Below, piece by piece: positions 31,109 through 39,642 of a DNA stretch of 58,386 bases. A model generated the notes under the pieces. That model saw nothing but the letters and a program-made list of their open reading frames with translations, ran no database searches and was not told the DNA's origin. Origin of the DNA: an uncultured bacterium (GTDB lineage: Bacteria > Bacillota > Clostridia > Oscillospirales > Oscillospiraceae); assembly GCA_947073515.1 (NCBI GenBank), contig CAMTMC010000010.1, positions 1 through 58,386 of the forward strand. Direction: 5' to 3'. Made by a program: the position numbers and the translations under genes. The stretch's first letter is position 1; each line of letters opens with the position of its first letter.

Positions 31109-31726
31109 ATGAACATCATCACCATGCAGGTGGGCACCATCCGCACCAACTGCTATATTTTAACGGACGAGGACACCAAGCAGGCCGCCGTCATTGACCC
31201 CGGCGACGACGCCCAGAAGATCCTGGCCAAAATCCAGGAGGAGGGGGTGGAGGTCCGGTATCTCCTCCTCACCCACGGCCACTACGACCACACCACCGCT
31301 GTCCCCGAGCTCCACCAGGCCCTGCCGGAGGCCAAGATCTATATCCACGAGGCCGACGCCAACGGGGCGGGCAGTAAACTCTTCCCCCTGTCCAGCCAGG
31401 TGGACGACCTGCTGCTGTACAGTGACGGGGACACTCTGCCCCTGGGCTCCCTCACCATCCAGGTGCTCCACACCCCGGGACACTCCCCGGGTTCCGTCTC
31501 CCTGCTGGTGGGGGACACGCTCTTCTCCGGGGACACCCTGTTCTGCTCCTCCATGGGCCGCACCGACCTGCCCGGGGGCAGCCACGAGCAGATCATGGCC
31601 TCCCTGCGCCGGCTGGGCCAGCTGGAGGGCAACCTGAAGGTCCTCCCCGGCCACGAGTGGGCCACCACCCTGGACCGGGAGCGGGAGTACAACTACTTCC
31701 TGAAAGACGCCATGGCCAACGGATAA
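31109..31726 (+). CDS. MBL-fold metallo-hydrolase (glyoxalase II-like)
   Basis: This metallo-beta-lactamase-fold hydrolase carries the full metal site: LTHGHYDHTTAV (about residues 53-64), HTPGHSPGSVS (about residues 121-131), GDTLFSGDTLF and PGHEW near the C-terminus. At 205 residues it fits the short YcbL-like glyoxalase II group, which hydrolyses thioesters; the substrate cannot be set from sequence. It lies in an operon between the hypothetical gene and hemZ, with GGGAGGGACAGC ahead of the ATG. Confidence 0.9.
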   Translation: MNIITMQVGTIRTNCYILTDEDTKQAAVIDPGDDAQKILAKIQEEGVEVRYLLLTHGHYDHTTAVPELHQALPEAKIYIHEADANGAGSKLFPLSSQVDDLLLYSDGDTLPLGSLTIQVLHTPGHSPGSVSLLVGDTLFSGDTLFCSSMGRTDLPGGSHEQIMASLRRLGQLEGNLKVLPGHEWATTLDREREYNYFLKDAMANG

Positions 31727-31735
31727 CCCAGAGCC

Positions 31736-33250
31736 ATGAAACTTGTGCTAAACGGCCACGACGAGCGGTACACTGTGGAGCAGGGGATGCTGAACCTGTT
31801 CCCCGGGGAAAAACCCGTTTACGGCCCCATCGGCCCGGAGGACCAGTCCTGGGCCATTGTCTCCCTCCGGGAGGACGATTCCTGCCATGTCACTGTGGAG
31901 CTGTGCTGGCAGGGGAAGGCCGTGCCCTACTCCCTGGGTGTTCCCCTGGAGGGGGACGCCTTCCAGCGGGAGGGCATCCGCCGCCGGGCCATCGGCCGGT
32001 GCTTTTTCCTGGCCGCCCAGCAGGTCACCGGCGCCGCTCCCCCCTGGGGGATGCTCACCGGCGTGCGTCCCGTGAAGCTGCCCACCCGGGCCCTGGCCGG
32101 GGGCGCCTCCCCGGAGCAGGCCCGCCGGCAGCTGGAGGAGGACTTCCACGTGTCCCCCGCCCGGGCCGGCCTGGCGGTCCAGTGCGCCCAGGCCAGCCTG
32201 GCCGCCCAGCGGTCTTTGAATCCCAATGAGGTCTCCCTGTATCTCGGCATCCCCTTCTGTCCCACCCGGTGCGCCTACTGCTCCTTTGTCTCCGCCGGCG
32301 TGGGACGGACCCTCCAGCTGGTGGAGCCCTACGCGGACCGGCTCCTGGAGGAGATCGACGGGCTGGCCCAGGTGCTGGAGCGGGCCGGGCGGACCATCCG
32401 CTCCTTCTACATGGGGGGCGGCACTCCCACCACCCTCACCGCCGGCCAGCTGGACCGGATCCTCGCCCGGTGCCGGGCGGCCCTCCCTCTGGACAGCTGT
32501 ACCGAGTACACCGTGGAGGCCGGCCGGCCGGACACCATCACCCGGGAAAAGCTGGAGGTACTGAAGTCCCGGGGCGTGGACCGGATTTCCATCAACCCCC
32601 AGACCCTGGAGGACCACGTGCTGGCCGCCATTGGCCGGAAACACTCCGCCGGGGATATCGCCGCCGCCAACGCCCTGGCCCGGTCGGTTGGCTTCCGCTG
32701 TATCAACATGGACCTGATCGCCGGCCTGCCCCAGGACAGCTTCCAGGGCTTCCGCCGCTCTCTGGAGGGGGTGCTGGAGATGGCCCCGGAGAACATCACC
32801 GTCCACACCCTGGCCCTGAAGAAGGGCTCCACCCTGATTTCCCAGGGCGGCCCGCTGCCCAGCGGGGAGGAGGTCCAGCGGATGCTGGATTACTCCCGGG
32901 AAATTTTGACACAGCAGGGTTATATTCCCTATTATTTATACCGACAGAAATATATGTCCGGCTCTTTGGAGAACGTGGGGTGGGCCAAGCCGGGCACCGA
33001 GAGCCTGTACAACATCGTCATGATGGAGGAGCTGCACACCGTCCTTTCCTTGGGGGCGGGCGGCGTCACCAAGCTCATCGACCCGGCCGCTGGCCGGATT
33101 GTCCGGCTTGTCAACCCCAAATTCCCCCAGGAGTACCTTTCCGCCGGGGACAAGCAGGCTGGCCAGCGGGAGGAGATCGCCGCCTTCTTCCTCTCACCCG
33201 CCGAGACGCCGTCTGCTTCCAGCACCTTGTTTTCCGGCGGAAAAATGTAA
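31736..33250 (+). CDS. hemZ: Coproporphyrinogen III dehydrogenase-like radical SAM protein HemZ
   Basis: HemZ is a radical SAM enzyme of the oxygen-independent coproporphyrinogen oxidase family. The 504-residue product has an N-terminal HemZ-specific region and the cluster motif CPTRCAYCSF (about residues 178-187), then FYMGGGTPTTL and the INPQTLEDHVL segment, all in family positions. No strong ribosome-binding site is visible; it starts 9 bp after the MBL gene and may be translationally coupled. Other heme genes are absent from the window. Confidence 0.92.
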   Translation: MKLVLNGHDERYTVEQGMLNLFPGEKPVYGPIGPEDQSWAIVSLREDDSCHVTVELCWQGKAVPYSLGVPLEGDAFQREGIRRRAIGRCFFLAAQQVTGAAPPWGMLTGVRPVKLPTRALAGGASPEQARRQLEEDFHVSPARAGLAVQCAQASLAAQRSLNPNEVSLYLGIPFCPTRCAYCSFVSAGVGRTLQLVEPYADRLLEEIDGLAQVLERAGRTIRSFYMGGGTPTTLTAGQLDRILARCRAALPLDSCTEYTVEAGRPDTITREKLEVLKSRGVDRISINPQTLEDHVLAAIGRKHSAGDIAAANALARSVGFRCINMDLIAGLPQDSFQGFRRSLEGVLEMAPENITVHTLALKKGSTLISQGGPLPSGEEVQRMLDYSREILTQQGYIPYYLYRQKYMSGSLENVGWAKPGTESLYNIVMMEELHTVLSLGAGGVTKLIDPAAGRIVRLVNPKFPQEYLSAGDKQAGQREEIAAFFLSPAETPSASSTLFSGGKM

Positions 33251-33327
33251 CACAGCAGGGCAAAAAAAGCCCGTCCAAGGCGTTCCGCCTTCCCATCGGG
33301 CCAATTTTATGTGAAAGAGGTGTCACC

Positions 33328-34266
33328 ATGGCATACCAACTGCAAGAGATCAACAAGCGCGTCCAGGCCAATACGGAAGAATTTTTGGCCGAGTGCGACC
33401 AGGCCTACGCCCAGAGGGTGTCCCTGGCCGCCGACAAGATCCTGGAGAATCTGGAGCGCAGCCCCATCGTTCTGCTGTCCGGCCCCTCCGGCTCGGGCAA
33501 GACTACCACCGCTCTGAAAATTGCCGAGGAGCTCCAGCGCCGGGGGGTGGGCTCCCGGGCGGTGGCGATGGACAACTACTTCAAGACCATGAACAGGCGC
33601 ACCGCCCCCCGCACCCCGGAGGGGGACATTGACTACGAGTCCCCTCTGTGCATGGACATGGACCTGCTGTCCGAGCACTTCACCGCCCTCTCCCGGGGGG
33701 ACTGGGTCCTCGTGCCCAAATTTGAGTTCGCCCGGCAGATGCGCAACGACAGCCTGGGCACCCCCCTCAAGCTGGAGAAGAACGAGATCGCCATTTTCGA
33801 GGGCATCCACGCCTTGAATGACGACATCGCCGGCCGCCATCCGGAGGCCACCAAGCTGTACATCTCCGCCCGTTCCAACGTGAACGAGGGCTCCTCCCTG
33901 CGCTTCAAGGGCACCTGGATGCGGCTGATCCGCCGGGCGGTCCGGGACTACAACTTCCGGGGCACCGAGGTGGCCGACACCCTGGAGATGTGGGCCAACG
34001 TCCGCCGGGGGGAGAAGCTGTACATCTCCCCCTTCAAGCACCGGGCGGACATCATCTTCGACTCCTCTCTGCCCTACGAGGTATCGGTGATGAAGAACTA
34101 CGCCGTCCCCATCCTCCAGTCCGTCCCCGAGGACAACGAGCGCCACGACGAGCTGCTCCAGCTCATCGACGCCTTCTCCCACTTCGAGCCCATTGACCCC
34201 GCCCTGGTGCCCAAGGACTCCCTGCTGCGGGAGTTCATCGGCGGCGGCAGCTATAAGTACCACTAA
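33328..34266 (+). CDS. Uridine kinase-like nucleoside kinase
   Basis: The 312-residue product is a P-loop kinase related to uridine kinase/phosphoribulokinase. It has LLSGPSGSGKTTTALKIAEE (about residues 50-69), AMDNYFKTM (88-96) and a lid region with ARSNVNEGSSLRFKG. It is longer than Udk, with about 45 extra N-terminal residues, so nucleoside specificity is uncertain. GAAAGAGGTGTCACC precedes the ATG. It lies between hemZ and a GH13 amylase gene. Confidence 0.85.
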   Translation: MAYQLQEINKRVQANTEEFLAECDQAYAQRVSLAADKILENLERSPIVLLSGPSGSGKTTTALKIAEELQRRGVGSRAVAMDNYFKTMNRRTAPRTPEGDIDYESPLCMDMDLLSEHFTALSRGDWVLVPKFEFARQMRNDSLGTPLKLEKNEIAIFEGIHALNDDIAGRHPEATKLYISARSNVNEGSSLRFKGTWMRLIRRAVRDYNFRGTEVADTLEMWANVRRGEKLYISPFKHRADIIFDSSLPYEVSVMKNYAVPILQSVPEDNERHDELLQLIDAFSHFEPIDPALVPKDSLLREFIGGGSYKYH

Positions 34267-34306
34267 GAACTTTTCATCAATCCATCTCATTTTTGGAGTG
34301 ATTCCA

Positions 34307-36157
34307 TTGACTTACCAACCCACCTACGACTCCCGGGACCTGCGGTACAAATCCCCTTACGGCGCAGTCCCCGCAGGAACGTCGGTACAGTTTTCCCTCC
34401 GCCCCCCCCGGGCGGAGGGCTTCTCCCGGGCCACCCTCACCGCCCGGTTTGAGAGCCGGAACAACCAGACCATCACCCTCCCTATGCCCTGGCAGGGCTT
34501 TGAGCTGAGCCAGGATGTGTTCACCGCCCGCCTGGATACCACCGGATATCTGGGGCTGGTGTGGTACTCCTTCAAGCTAGAGCGGCTGGACGGCCGCCAT
34601 CAGGAGCTGGGCCCCTATCAGCTCACTGTCTATGACGGCTCTGAGCGCGTCCCCTCCTGGTTTGGGGAGGGGATGACCTACCAGATTTTCCCCGACCGCT
34701 TCCGCCGCTCCCGGATCCCCAACCCGGAGGGGCTGGTGGGGGGGCGTACTGTCCACCAGGGCTGGGAAGAGTTCCCCGAGTACCGCCCCGACGCCCAGGG
34801 GGAGGTGCGCAACCGGGATTTCTTCGGGGGGGACTTCCAGGGCGTGCTGGAAAAGCTGGACTATCTGAGGGGCCTGGGGGTGGAGACCCTGTACTTCAAC
34901 CCCATCTTTGAGGCCGCCGAGAACCACCGCTACGGCACCGCCGACTACAGCCAGGTGGATCCCATGCTGGGCGGCAACGAGGACTTCTCCCAGCTGTGCC
35001 GGGAGGCCCACAAGCGGGGGATGCGGGTGATCCTGGACGGCGTGTTCAACCACACCGGCTTTGTCAGCCGCTACTTCAACGGCAACGGCTTTTATCCCGA
35101 GGTCGGGGCCAGCCAGAGCGAGGACTCCCCCTACCGCCCCTGGTTCAACTTCACCCAGTGGCCCAGGAAATACGAGAGCTGGTGGGGCATCTACTCCCTC
35201 CCCGCGGTGAACGAGGGCAACCCCTCCTACCGGGACTTCATCTTCGGCTCCGAGGACAGCGTGGTCCGCCGGTGGCTGCGGGCGGGGGCGGACGGCTGGC
35301 GCCTGGACGTGGCCGACGAGCTCCCCGACGACTTTGTCCACGGCATCCACGCCGCCGCCCGGGCGGAGAAGCCCGACGCCGTGCTCATCGGCGAGGTGTG
35401 GGAGGACGGCTCCACCAAGATCGCCTACGGCGCGCGCCGGAAGCACATCCTGGGCGGCCACTGCGACGGCCTGATGAACTACCCCCTGCGCTCCGCCATC
35501 CTCACCTACTTCACCGGCGGCGGCGGGGAGGGCTTCGTGGAATCCATGGAGACCATCCGGGAGAACTACCCCCCCTTCGCCTTCTACTCCGCCATGAACT
35601 CCCTGGGCACCCACGACACCCCCCGCATCCTCACCCTTCTGGGGGCGGAGGGCGAGTTCCGGGACCAGTCCAAAGACTGGCGGGCCCAGTTCCAGCTCTC
35701 CCCCAAACAGCGCAAGCGGGGCAAGGATCTGCTCCGGGCGGCGGCCCTGCTGCTGTTCTGCTTCCCCGGCTCCCCCACCGTGTATTACGGGGATGAGGCG
35801 GGGATGGAGGGCTTCGAGGATCCCTTCAACCGCCAGACCTACCCCTGGGGGCGGGAGGATCAGGAGCTTGTGGACTGGTTCCGGGCCCTGGGCCAGGCCC
35901 GGCGGAAGTACCCCGCCCTGCGCCGGGGGACCATCCAGTACCTCTACGGCAAGGGCCCCCTGCTGGCCTTCCTCCGGCAGGAGGGGAAGCAGCGCCTCCT
36001 GTGCGCCTTCAACGCCGGCGAGACGCCCCAGGCCATGTCCCTGGAGCTGGAGGGCCAGCTCGCCCCCATCCTGGGCGAGGCCCAGTCGGAGCGGCAGGAG
36101 GGGACTGTCTCCCTCACTCTGCCCCCCCAGTCCGGCGTACTCTTTTCCGTAAAATAA
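34307..36157 (+). CDS. GH13 alpha-glycosidase (neopullulanase/cyclomaltodextrinase-like)
   Basis: This family 13 glycoside hydrolase acts on alpha-glucans or maltodextrins. The 616-residue product has an N-terminal beta-domain (about residues 1-115) and a TIM barrel with VFNHTG, DGWRLDVADELP (nucleophile Asp, about residues 327-338), LIGEVWEDG (acid/base Glu) and LGTHDTPRIL. There is no signal peptide, so it is probably cytoplasmic. No ATG fits; TTG at 34307 with TTGGAGTGATTCCA upstream is the likely start. A bidirectional terminator follows. Confidence 0.9.
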   Translation: MTYQPTYDSRDLRYKSPYGAVPAGTSVQFSLRPPRAEGFSRATLTARFESRNNQTITLPMPWQGFELSQDVFTARLDTTGYLGLVWYSFKLERLDGRHQELGPYQLTVYDGSERVPSWFGEGMTYQIFPDRFRRSRIPNPEGLVGGRTVHQGWEEFPEYRPDAQGEVRNRDFFGGDFQGVLEKLDYLRGLGVETLYFNPIFEAAENHRYGTADYSQVDPMLGGNEDFSQLCREAHKRGMRVILDGVFNHTGFVSRYFNGNGFYPEVGASQSEDSPYRPWFNFTQWPRKYESWWGIYSLPAVNEGNPSYRDFIFGSEDSVVRRWLRAGADGWRLDVADELPDDFVHGIHAAARAEKPDAVLIGEVWEDGSTKIAYGARRKHILGGHCDGLMNYPLRSAILTYFTGGGGEGFVESMETIRENYPPFAFYSAMNSLGTHDTPRILTLLGAEGEFRDQSKDWRAQFQLSPKQRKRGKDLLRAAALLLFCFPGSPTVYYGDEAGMEGFEDPFNRQTYPWGREDQELVDWFRALGQARRKYPALRRGTIQYLYGKGPLLAFLRQEGKQRLLCAFNAGETPQAMSLELEGQLAPILGEAQSERQEGTVSLTLPPQSGVLFSVK

Positions 36158-36197
36158 AAAACAGCGGGCCATCCATCGGGATGGCCCGCTATTTTTT
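36158..36197. terminator. Bidirectional terminator
   Basis: AGCGGGCCATCC and GGATGGCCCGCT (36163-36190) form a 12-bp stem with a 4-nt loop, flanked by A-rich sequence on one side and ATTTTTTC on the other. It ends both the GH13 gene and the convergent Gx-transporter operon. Confidence 0.85.
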
Positions 36198-36704
36198 CAG
36201 CTTTTCCAGGCGGCCAATCAGCTTCTGGGCGGCCACGCCGGTAAACAGCCCGGCGATCACCCCGGCGATGGTCAGATAGGGGAGATAGGCCATCACCGCC
36301 CAGGTTTTCATCACCGCCGCCGCCGCCAGCAGCTGGCCCAGGTTGTGGCACAGGGCGGCAATCGGGCTGGCCAGCCAGATCCGCTCCCGGGACAGCCCCC
36401 TCCGCAGCAGGCACAGGGCACACCAGCTGAGCAGCCCACCGGCCCCGCTGTAGAGCAGGGTCATCATCTGCCCGGAGAACACCGCCCCCAGGAACACACG
36501 GCCAGCCAGCACCAGCAGGGCGTCCCCCGGCCCCAGGGCGAACATGGCGTACACCGTCACAATATTGGCCAGCCCCAGCTTGATCCCAGGAATCACGGTC
36601 ACCGCCGGCAGCTGGGCCTCCACCAGAAAGATGGTCAGGGCGATGGCGGTGAGCAGGGCCAGCCGGGTGATCCGCCCCGCCCCGTTAGCCCGCCGTTCCG
36701 TCAA
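36189..36704 (-). CDS. Gx transporter family protein (heptaprenyl diphosphate synthase component I-like)
   Basis: The 171-residue membrane protein has five or six hydrophobic segments and the family pattern AVTVIPGIKLGLANIVTVYA (about residues 34-53) and GRVFLGAVFSGQMMTLLYS. The family is labelled heptaprenyl-diphosphate synthase component I or Gx transporter; in flavin-based electron-transfer loci it occurs with ApbE and NusG-II proteins, as here. A TTG at 36702-36704 with GGGAGGGGG upstream is the most likely start, with another TTG at 36731. It overlaps the NusG-II gene. Confidence 0.8.
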   Translation of the reverse strand: MTERRANGAGRITRLALLTAIALTIFLVEAQLPAVTVIPGIKLGLANIVTVYAMFALGPGDALLVLAGRVFLGAVFSGQMMTLLYSGAGGLLSWCALCLLRRGLSRERIWLASPIAALCHNLGQLLAAAAVMKTWAVMAYLPYLTIAGVIAGLFTGVAAQKLIGRLEKLKK

Positions 36705-37053
36705 GATCCCCGCCCCCTCCCACAATCTCAATCATCAGCTTGTTGGGCAGGCAGATGATGGGCACCGCGCCGCTGTCGATCCAGCCCTGGTTCACGCACA
36801 CCTGGTCGGGGCAGCTGGCTTCCGTCACCCGGATCCGCCCCGGCTCCACCAGGACCGTATTGCCGCCGCTCTCATCCTCCAGGGCCAGGCTGTAGGGCTT
36901 TGCCACCCGGCCCAGGTCAATCTCCTCCAGCAGCACACCGTCCCGGGTGATCCGGGCCACCGGGTTCTCCGTCTGGCCGCCCCGGAGCAGCAGCGCCCCC
37001 GCCGAGACAGCCACCGCCGCCGCCAGCAGGAAAACAATCACTTTTGTCCTCAT
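36685..37053 (-). CDS. NusG domain II-containing exported protein
   Basis: The 122-residue product has an N-terminal signal anchor (VIVFLLAAAVAVSAGALLL, residues 5-23) and then a NusG-II-type beta domain with CPDQVCVNQGWIDSGAVPII (about residues 81-100), the family's typical cysteine-containing core. Function is not established; members are often next to ApbE and Rnf- or Gx-type genes. Its ATG overlaps the apbE stop as ATGA, and it overlaps the Gx gene. Confidence 0.88.
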   Translation of the reverse strand: MRTKVIVFLLAAAVAVSAGALLLRGGQTENPVARITRDGVLLEEIDLGRVAKPYSLALEDESGGNTVLVEPGRIRVTEASCPDQVCVNQGWIDSGAVPIICLPNKLMIEIVGGGGDLDGTAG

Positions 37054-38084
37054 TCCAGCACCGTTACCTCCCGGTCCTCATAGCCCTTGGCCAGGGAGAA
37101 GCGGCCCTCCAGACCGGCGGTGCGGTAGATCCCCCCGTCCTCCGTAACGAAAACCGCCTCAAATTCCAGCTCAGGGTGCTCCCGCCAGAAGTCCGCTCCC
37201 TCCTCCAGCCCCATGACAAACAGGGCGGTGGACAGGCCGTCACAGGTGAGGGCGGAAGGGGAAACCACCGTCACCGAGCTGAGACCGCTCCGGGCGGGGG
37301 CGGCGGTGTCCGGGTCCAGGATGTGCCAGTACCGGACCCCGTCCTGTTCAAAGTACCGCTGGTAGCCCCCGGAGGTGCCCATGGCCATATCAGCCAGCTC
37401 CACCACGGCAAAATAGCTCCCCGGCCGGGCCGGGTCCACAATCCCCACCCGCCAGGGTTTTCCTCCAGGTTTCCCGCCCACAGCCACGATGGTGCTCTGG
37501 CCCAGGTCCAGCAGGGCGGAGGAGATGTCATTGGCCCGGGCCGTCTCCGCCAGGACATCCCCGGCGTAGCCCTTGGCCACCGCCCCCAGGTCAATCTCCA
37601 TCCCCGCCGGGAGGGTAACGCTCTCCCCCTCCACCTCCACGGCGGCGTAGTCGATCTTGGCCGCCAGCTCCGCCAGCTCGGCGGGGGAGGGCACTCGGTG
37701 CTCCTCCTCGGTAAAGCCCCAGGCCTTTATAGCGGGATAGGCGGTCACGTCCAGCGCCCCCCCGGTGATCTCGCATAGCTCCAGTGCCCGGTCCAGCAGT
37801 TCGCTAACCCGCTCGGACACCTCCACCGGCTGGCCGCCTGCCCGGTTCAGTGTGGGTAGATCGCCATCCCCGTCCACAGCGGACAACAGCCCGTCCAGCC
37901 AGCCCAGCCGTCCCAGCATCCAGTCCCGGACCTCCTTGGTTTGCTCCCGGTCCCAGCCGCCGTAGAGGGTCACGCTCATCACGGTATCCATGGCGAAGGT
38001 TGTCCCCTCCACCGGCTCCTTTTGACAGCCAGACAGCAAAAGGGCGCAGGCCAGCAGGGACAAGACTTGCCGTGCCCGTCTCAT
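37050..38084 (-). CDS. apbE: FAD:protein FMN transferase, lipoprotein
   Basis: ApbE attaches FMN covalently to threonine in extracytoplasmic redox proteins. The 344-residue product has a lipoprotein signal ending LLLSGC (lipobox, about residues 15-20), then FAMDTVMSVTLYG, EIDLGAVAKGYAGDVLAE (about residues 185-202) and the SSVTVVSPSALTCDGLSTAL segment. Length is normal. No FMN-binding substrate gene is in the window. It starts in a TAATG overlap with the S4-domain gene and couples to the NusG-II gene. Confidence 0.93.
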   Translation of the reverse strand: MRRARQVLSLLACALLLSGCQKEPVEGTTFAMDTVMSVTLYGGWDREQTKEVRDWMLGRLGWLDGLLSAVDGDGDLPTLNRAGGQPVEVSERVSELLDRALELCEITGGALDVTAYPAIKAWGFTEEEHRVPSPAELAELAAKIDYAAVEVEGESVTLPAGMEIDLGAVAKGYAGDVLAETARANDISSALLDLGQSTIVAVGGKPGGKPWRVGIVDPARPGSYFAVVELADMAMGTSGGYQRYFEQDGVRYWHILDPDTAAPARSGLSSVTVVSPSALTCDGLSTALFVMGLEEGADFWREHPELEFEAVFVTEDGGIYRTAGLEGRFSLAKGYEDREVTVLE

Positions 38085-38326
38085 TACAAAATCTCCTTGT
38101 ACATGGCGGCGGCGTCCGCCTTGCCCACATTGTCGGCCACCACCAGCACCTCCACTTTTACCACCCGCTCGCCGAACCTCAGTTCCAGCAAGTCTCCTGC
38201 CTTTACATCATAACTGGCCTTCACCGGCCGGCCGTTGGCGGTAACCCGGGCGTTGTCGCAGGCCTCATTGGCCACGGTCCGGCGCTTGATGAGCCGGGAC
38301 ACTTTCAGCCACTTGTCCAGTCGCAT
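38084..38326 (-). CDS. rqcP: S4-domain RNA-binding protein, RqcP/YabO-like
   Basis: RqcP (formerly YabO) binds stalled large subunits and supports alanine-tailing by RqcH. The 80-residue product is almost entirely an S4 domain: MRLDKWLKVSRLIKRRTVAN then VTANGRPVKASYDVKAGD. Length is as expected. Its place after mazG and hup matches the B. subtilis yabM-yabN-rqcP neighbourhood. It overlaps the apbE start by one base. HslR-type S4 proteins are a close alternative. Confidence 0.88.
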   Translation of the reverse strand: MRLDKWLKVSRLIKRRTVANEACDNARVTANGRPVKASYDVKAGDLLELRFGERVVKVEVLVVADNVGKADAAAMYKEIL

Positions 38327-38339
38327 TGTATCACTCCTT

Positions 38340-38378
38340 AAAAAGCGGAGAGGACGCTGCCAAGACCGCAGCGCCCTC
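38340..38378 (-). terminator. Possible terminator after hup
   Basis: On the minus strand GAGGGCGCTGC and GCAGCGTCCTC pair with one mismatch around a 7-nt loop, and TTTTT follows six bases later. It would separate hup from the S4-domain gene, perhaps partly. Confidence 0.5.
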
Positions 38379-38394
38379 CTTCCAGATCATAATA

Positions 38395-38670
38395 TTACCG
38401 GGAAACAGCGTCCTTCAGCGCCTTGCCGGCCTTGAACACCGGGGCCTTGGAGGCGGCGATGGGGATGGGCTCCTTGGTCTGGGGGTTGCGGCCCATCCGC
38501 TCGGCCCGCTTCTTCACCTCAAAGGAGCCAAAGCCCACCAGCTGGACCTTCTCCTCCTGGCGCAGGGCCTCCGTAATCACGTCAACCGTAGCGGTAATGG
38601 CGGCCTCGGCGTCCTTCTTGGACAGCTCGGCCCGCTCGGCCACTGCCGCGATCAGTTCAGTTTTATTCAT
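38395..38670 (-). CDS. hup: HU family DNA-binding protein
   Basis: HU is a nucleoid-associated dimeric protein that bends DNA. The 91-residue product starts [20 protein letters not shown] and has the family signature [20 protein letters not shown] (about residues 43-62) and [10 protein letters not shown]. Length is normal. The ATG at 38668-38670 follows AGGAGGAAAGAAT. It lies between mazG and the S4-domain gene. Confidence 0.96.
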   Translation of the reverse strand: MNKTELIAAVAERAELSKKDAEAAITATVDVITEALRQEEKVQLVGFGSFEVKKRAERMGRNPQTKEPIPIAASKAPVFKAGKALKDAVSR

Positions 38671-38755
38671 ATTCTTTCCTCCTGTACACATTTGACTGCT
38701 TGACTGCCGCTTAAGCGGCGGCCCTCTATACTTAAGGCCAGCCGCGGCCATTAAG

Positions 38756-39538
38756 TCACTGTTCCGGCTCCTTCTTCGCTTCCCTCCAGAGCTCCGCCAG
38801 CCGGCCGGGCTCTATCTCGCCGAGAGGCCTGTCCGCCAGCTTTTCCACCCGCCGGAACCGGCGGATATACTTCTCACAGGCGCCGTGGAGCGCGGCCTCC
38901 CCGTCCACACCCGCCGACCGGCCCGCCAGCACGGCGGAAAAGAGCAGATCACCCAGCTCTTCCTCCACATTGGAGTTCTCCCGGAGGGCCCGCTTCAGCT
39001 CCTCCAACTCCTCGTCCAGCTTGTCCATCGGGGGGACCAGCCAGGCACAGCCTGTTTTCTCCGCCTTGGACTGGAGCTTCGCCGCCCGGGTGAGGGCAGG
39101 CAGGGCCCGGGCCACGCTGTCCATGGCGTCCCCGGTGGAACGCTGGCCCTTCTCCTCCCGCTTTCGCTGGTCCCAGGCGGACAGGGCGCTGTCCGGATCT
39201 TCCGCCGTACTCCCGCCAAACACGTGGGGATGGCGGAACACCAGCTTCTGGCACACGCCGTCCACCACGTCCTCAAAGGTGAACCCCCCGGCCTCCTGGG
39301 CCATGCGGGCGTGGAACACCACCTGGAGGAGCACGTCGCCCAGCTCCTCCTTCAGATTGTCCATATCCAGGCGGTCGATGGCGTCCGCCGCCTCATAGGC
39401 CTCCTCCAGCATGTTCTGCCGGATGGACTGGTGGCTCTGCGCCCGGTCCCAGGGGCAGCCCTCCGGGGAGCGCAGGGCCGCCATGATCTCCAGGAGATCC
39501 GCCATCCCATATCGCTGCTTACATTGAAAATCTACCAC
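38756..39538 (-). CDS. mazG: Nucleoside triphosphate pyrophosphohydrolase MazG
   Basis: MazG hydrolyses (d)NTPs to monophosphates and pyrophosphate, removing non-canonical nucleotides. The 260-residue product has two MazG domains; the first has [20 protein letters not shown] and [14 protein letters not shown] (about residues 24-80), the second [12 protein letters not shown] near residue 195. The GTG at 39536-39538 with GGGAGGTCAATT upstream is the likely start. Position after the flippase gene matches yabM-yabN order. Confidence 0.93.
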   Translation of the reverse strand: MVDFQCKQRYGMADLLEIMAALRSPEGCPWDRAQSHQSIRQNMLEEAYEAADAIDRLDMDNLKEELGDVLLQVVFHARMAQEAGGFTFEDVVDGVCQKLVFRHPHVFGGSTAEDPDSALSAWDQRKREEKGQRSTGDAMDSVARALPALTRAAKLQSKAEKTGCAWLVPPMDKLDEELEELKRALRENSNVEEELGDLLFSAVLAGRSAGVDGEAALHGACEKYIRRFRRVEKLADRPLGEIEPGRLAELWREAKKEPEQ

Positions 39539-39642
39539 AATTGACCTCCCTTAGCAAGTCGTTTTTCCTTATTTTTTCGGAAAACAAAAAATAATTTCTG
39601 CCTCCGCCCTATTTTTATCCGGATATGATATCAAAATTGCGC

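Noticed and set aside
32269-33327. Long in-frame extension of the uridine kinase-like protein
   Set aside because: The extension is read out of frame across hemZ, is proline/glycine/arginine-rich, and the ATG at 33328 has a good ribosome-binding site.
34193-34306. Upstream extension of the GH13 enzyme
   Set aside because: It overlaps the end of the kinase gene in another frame; the TTG at 34307 has a ribosome-binding site and fits the family N-terminus.
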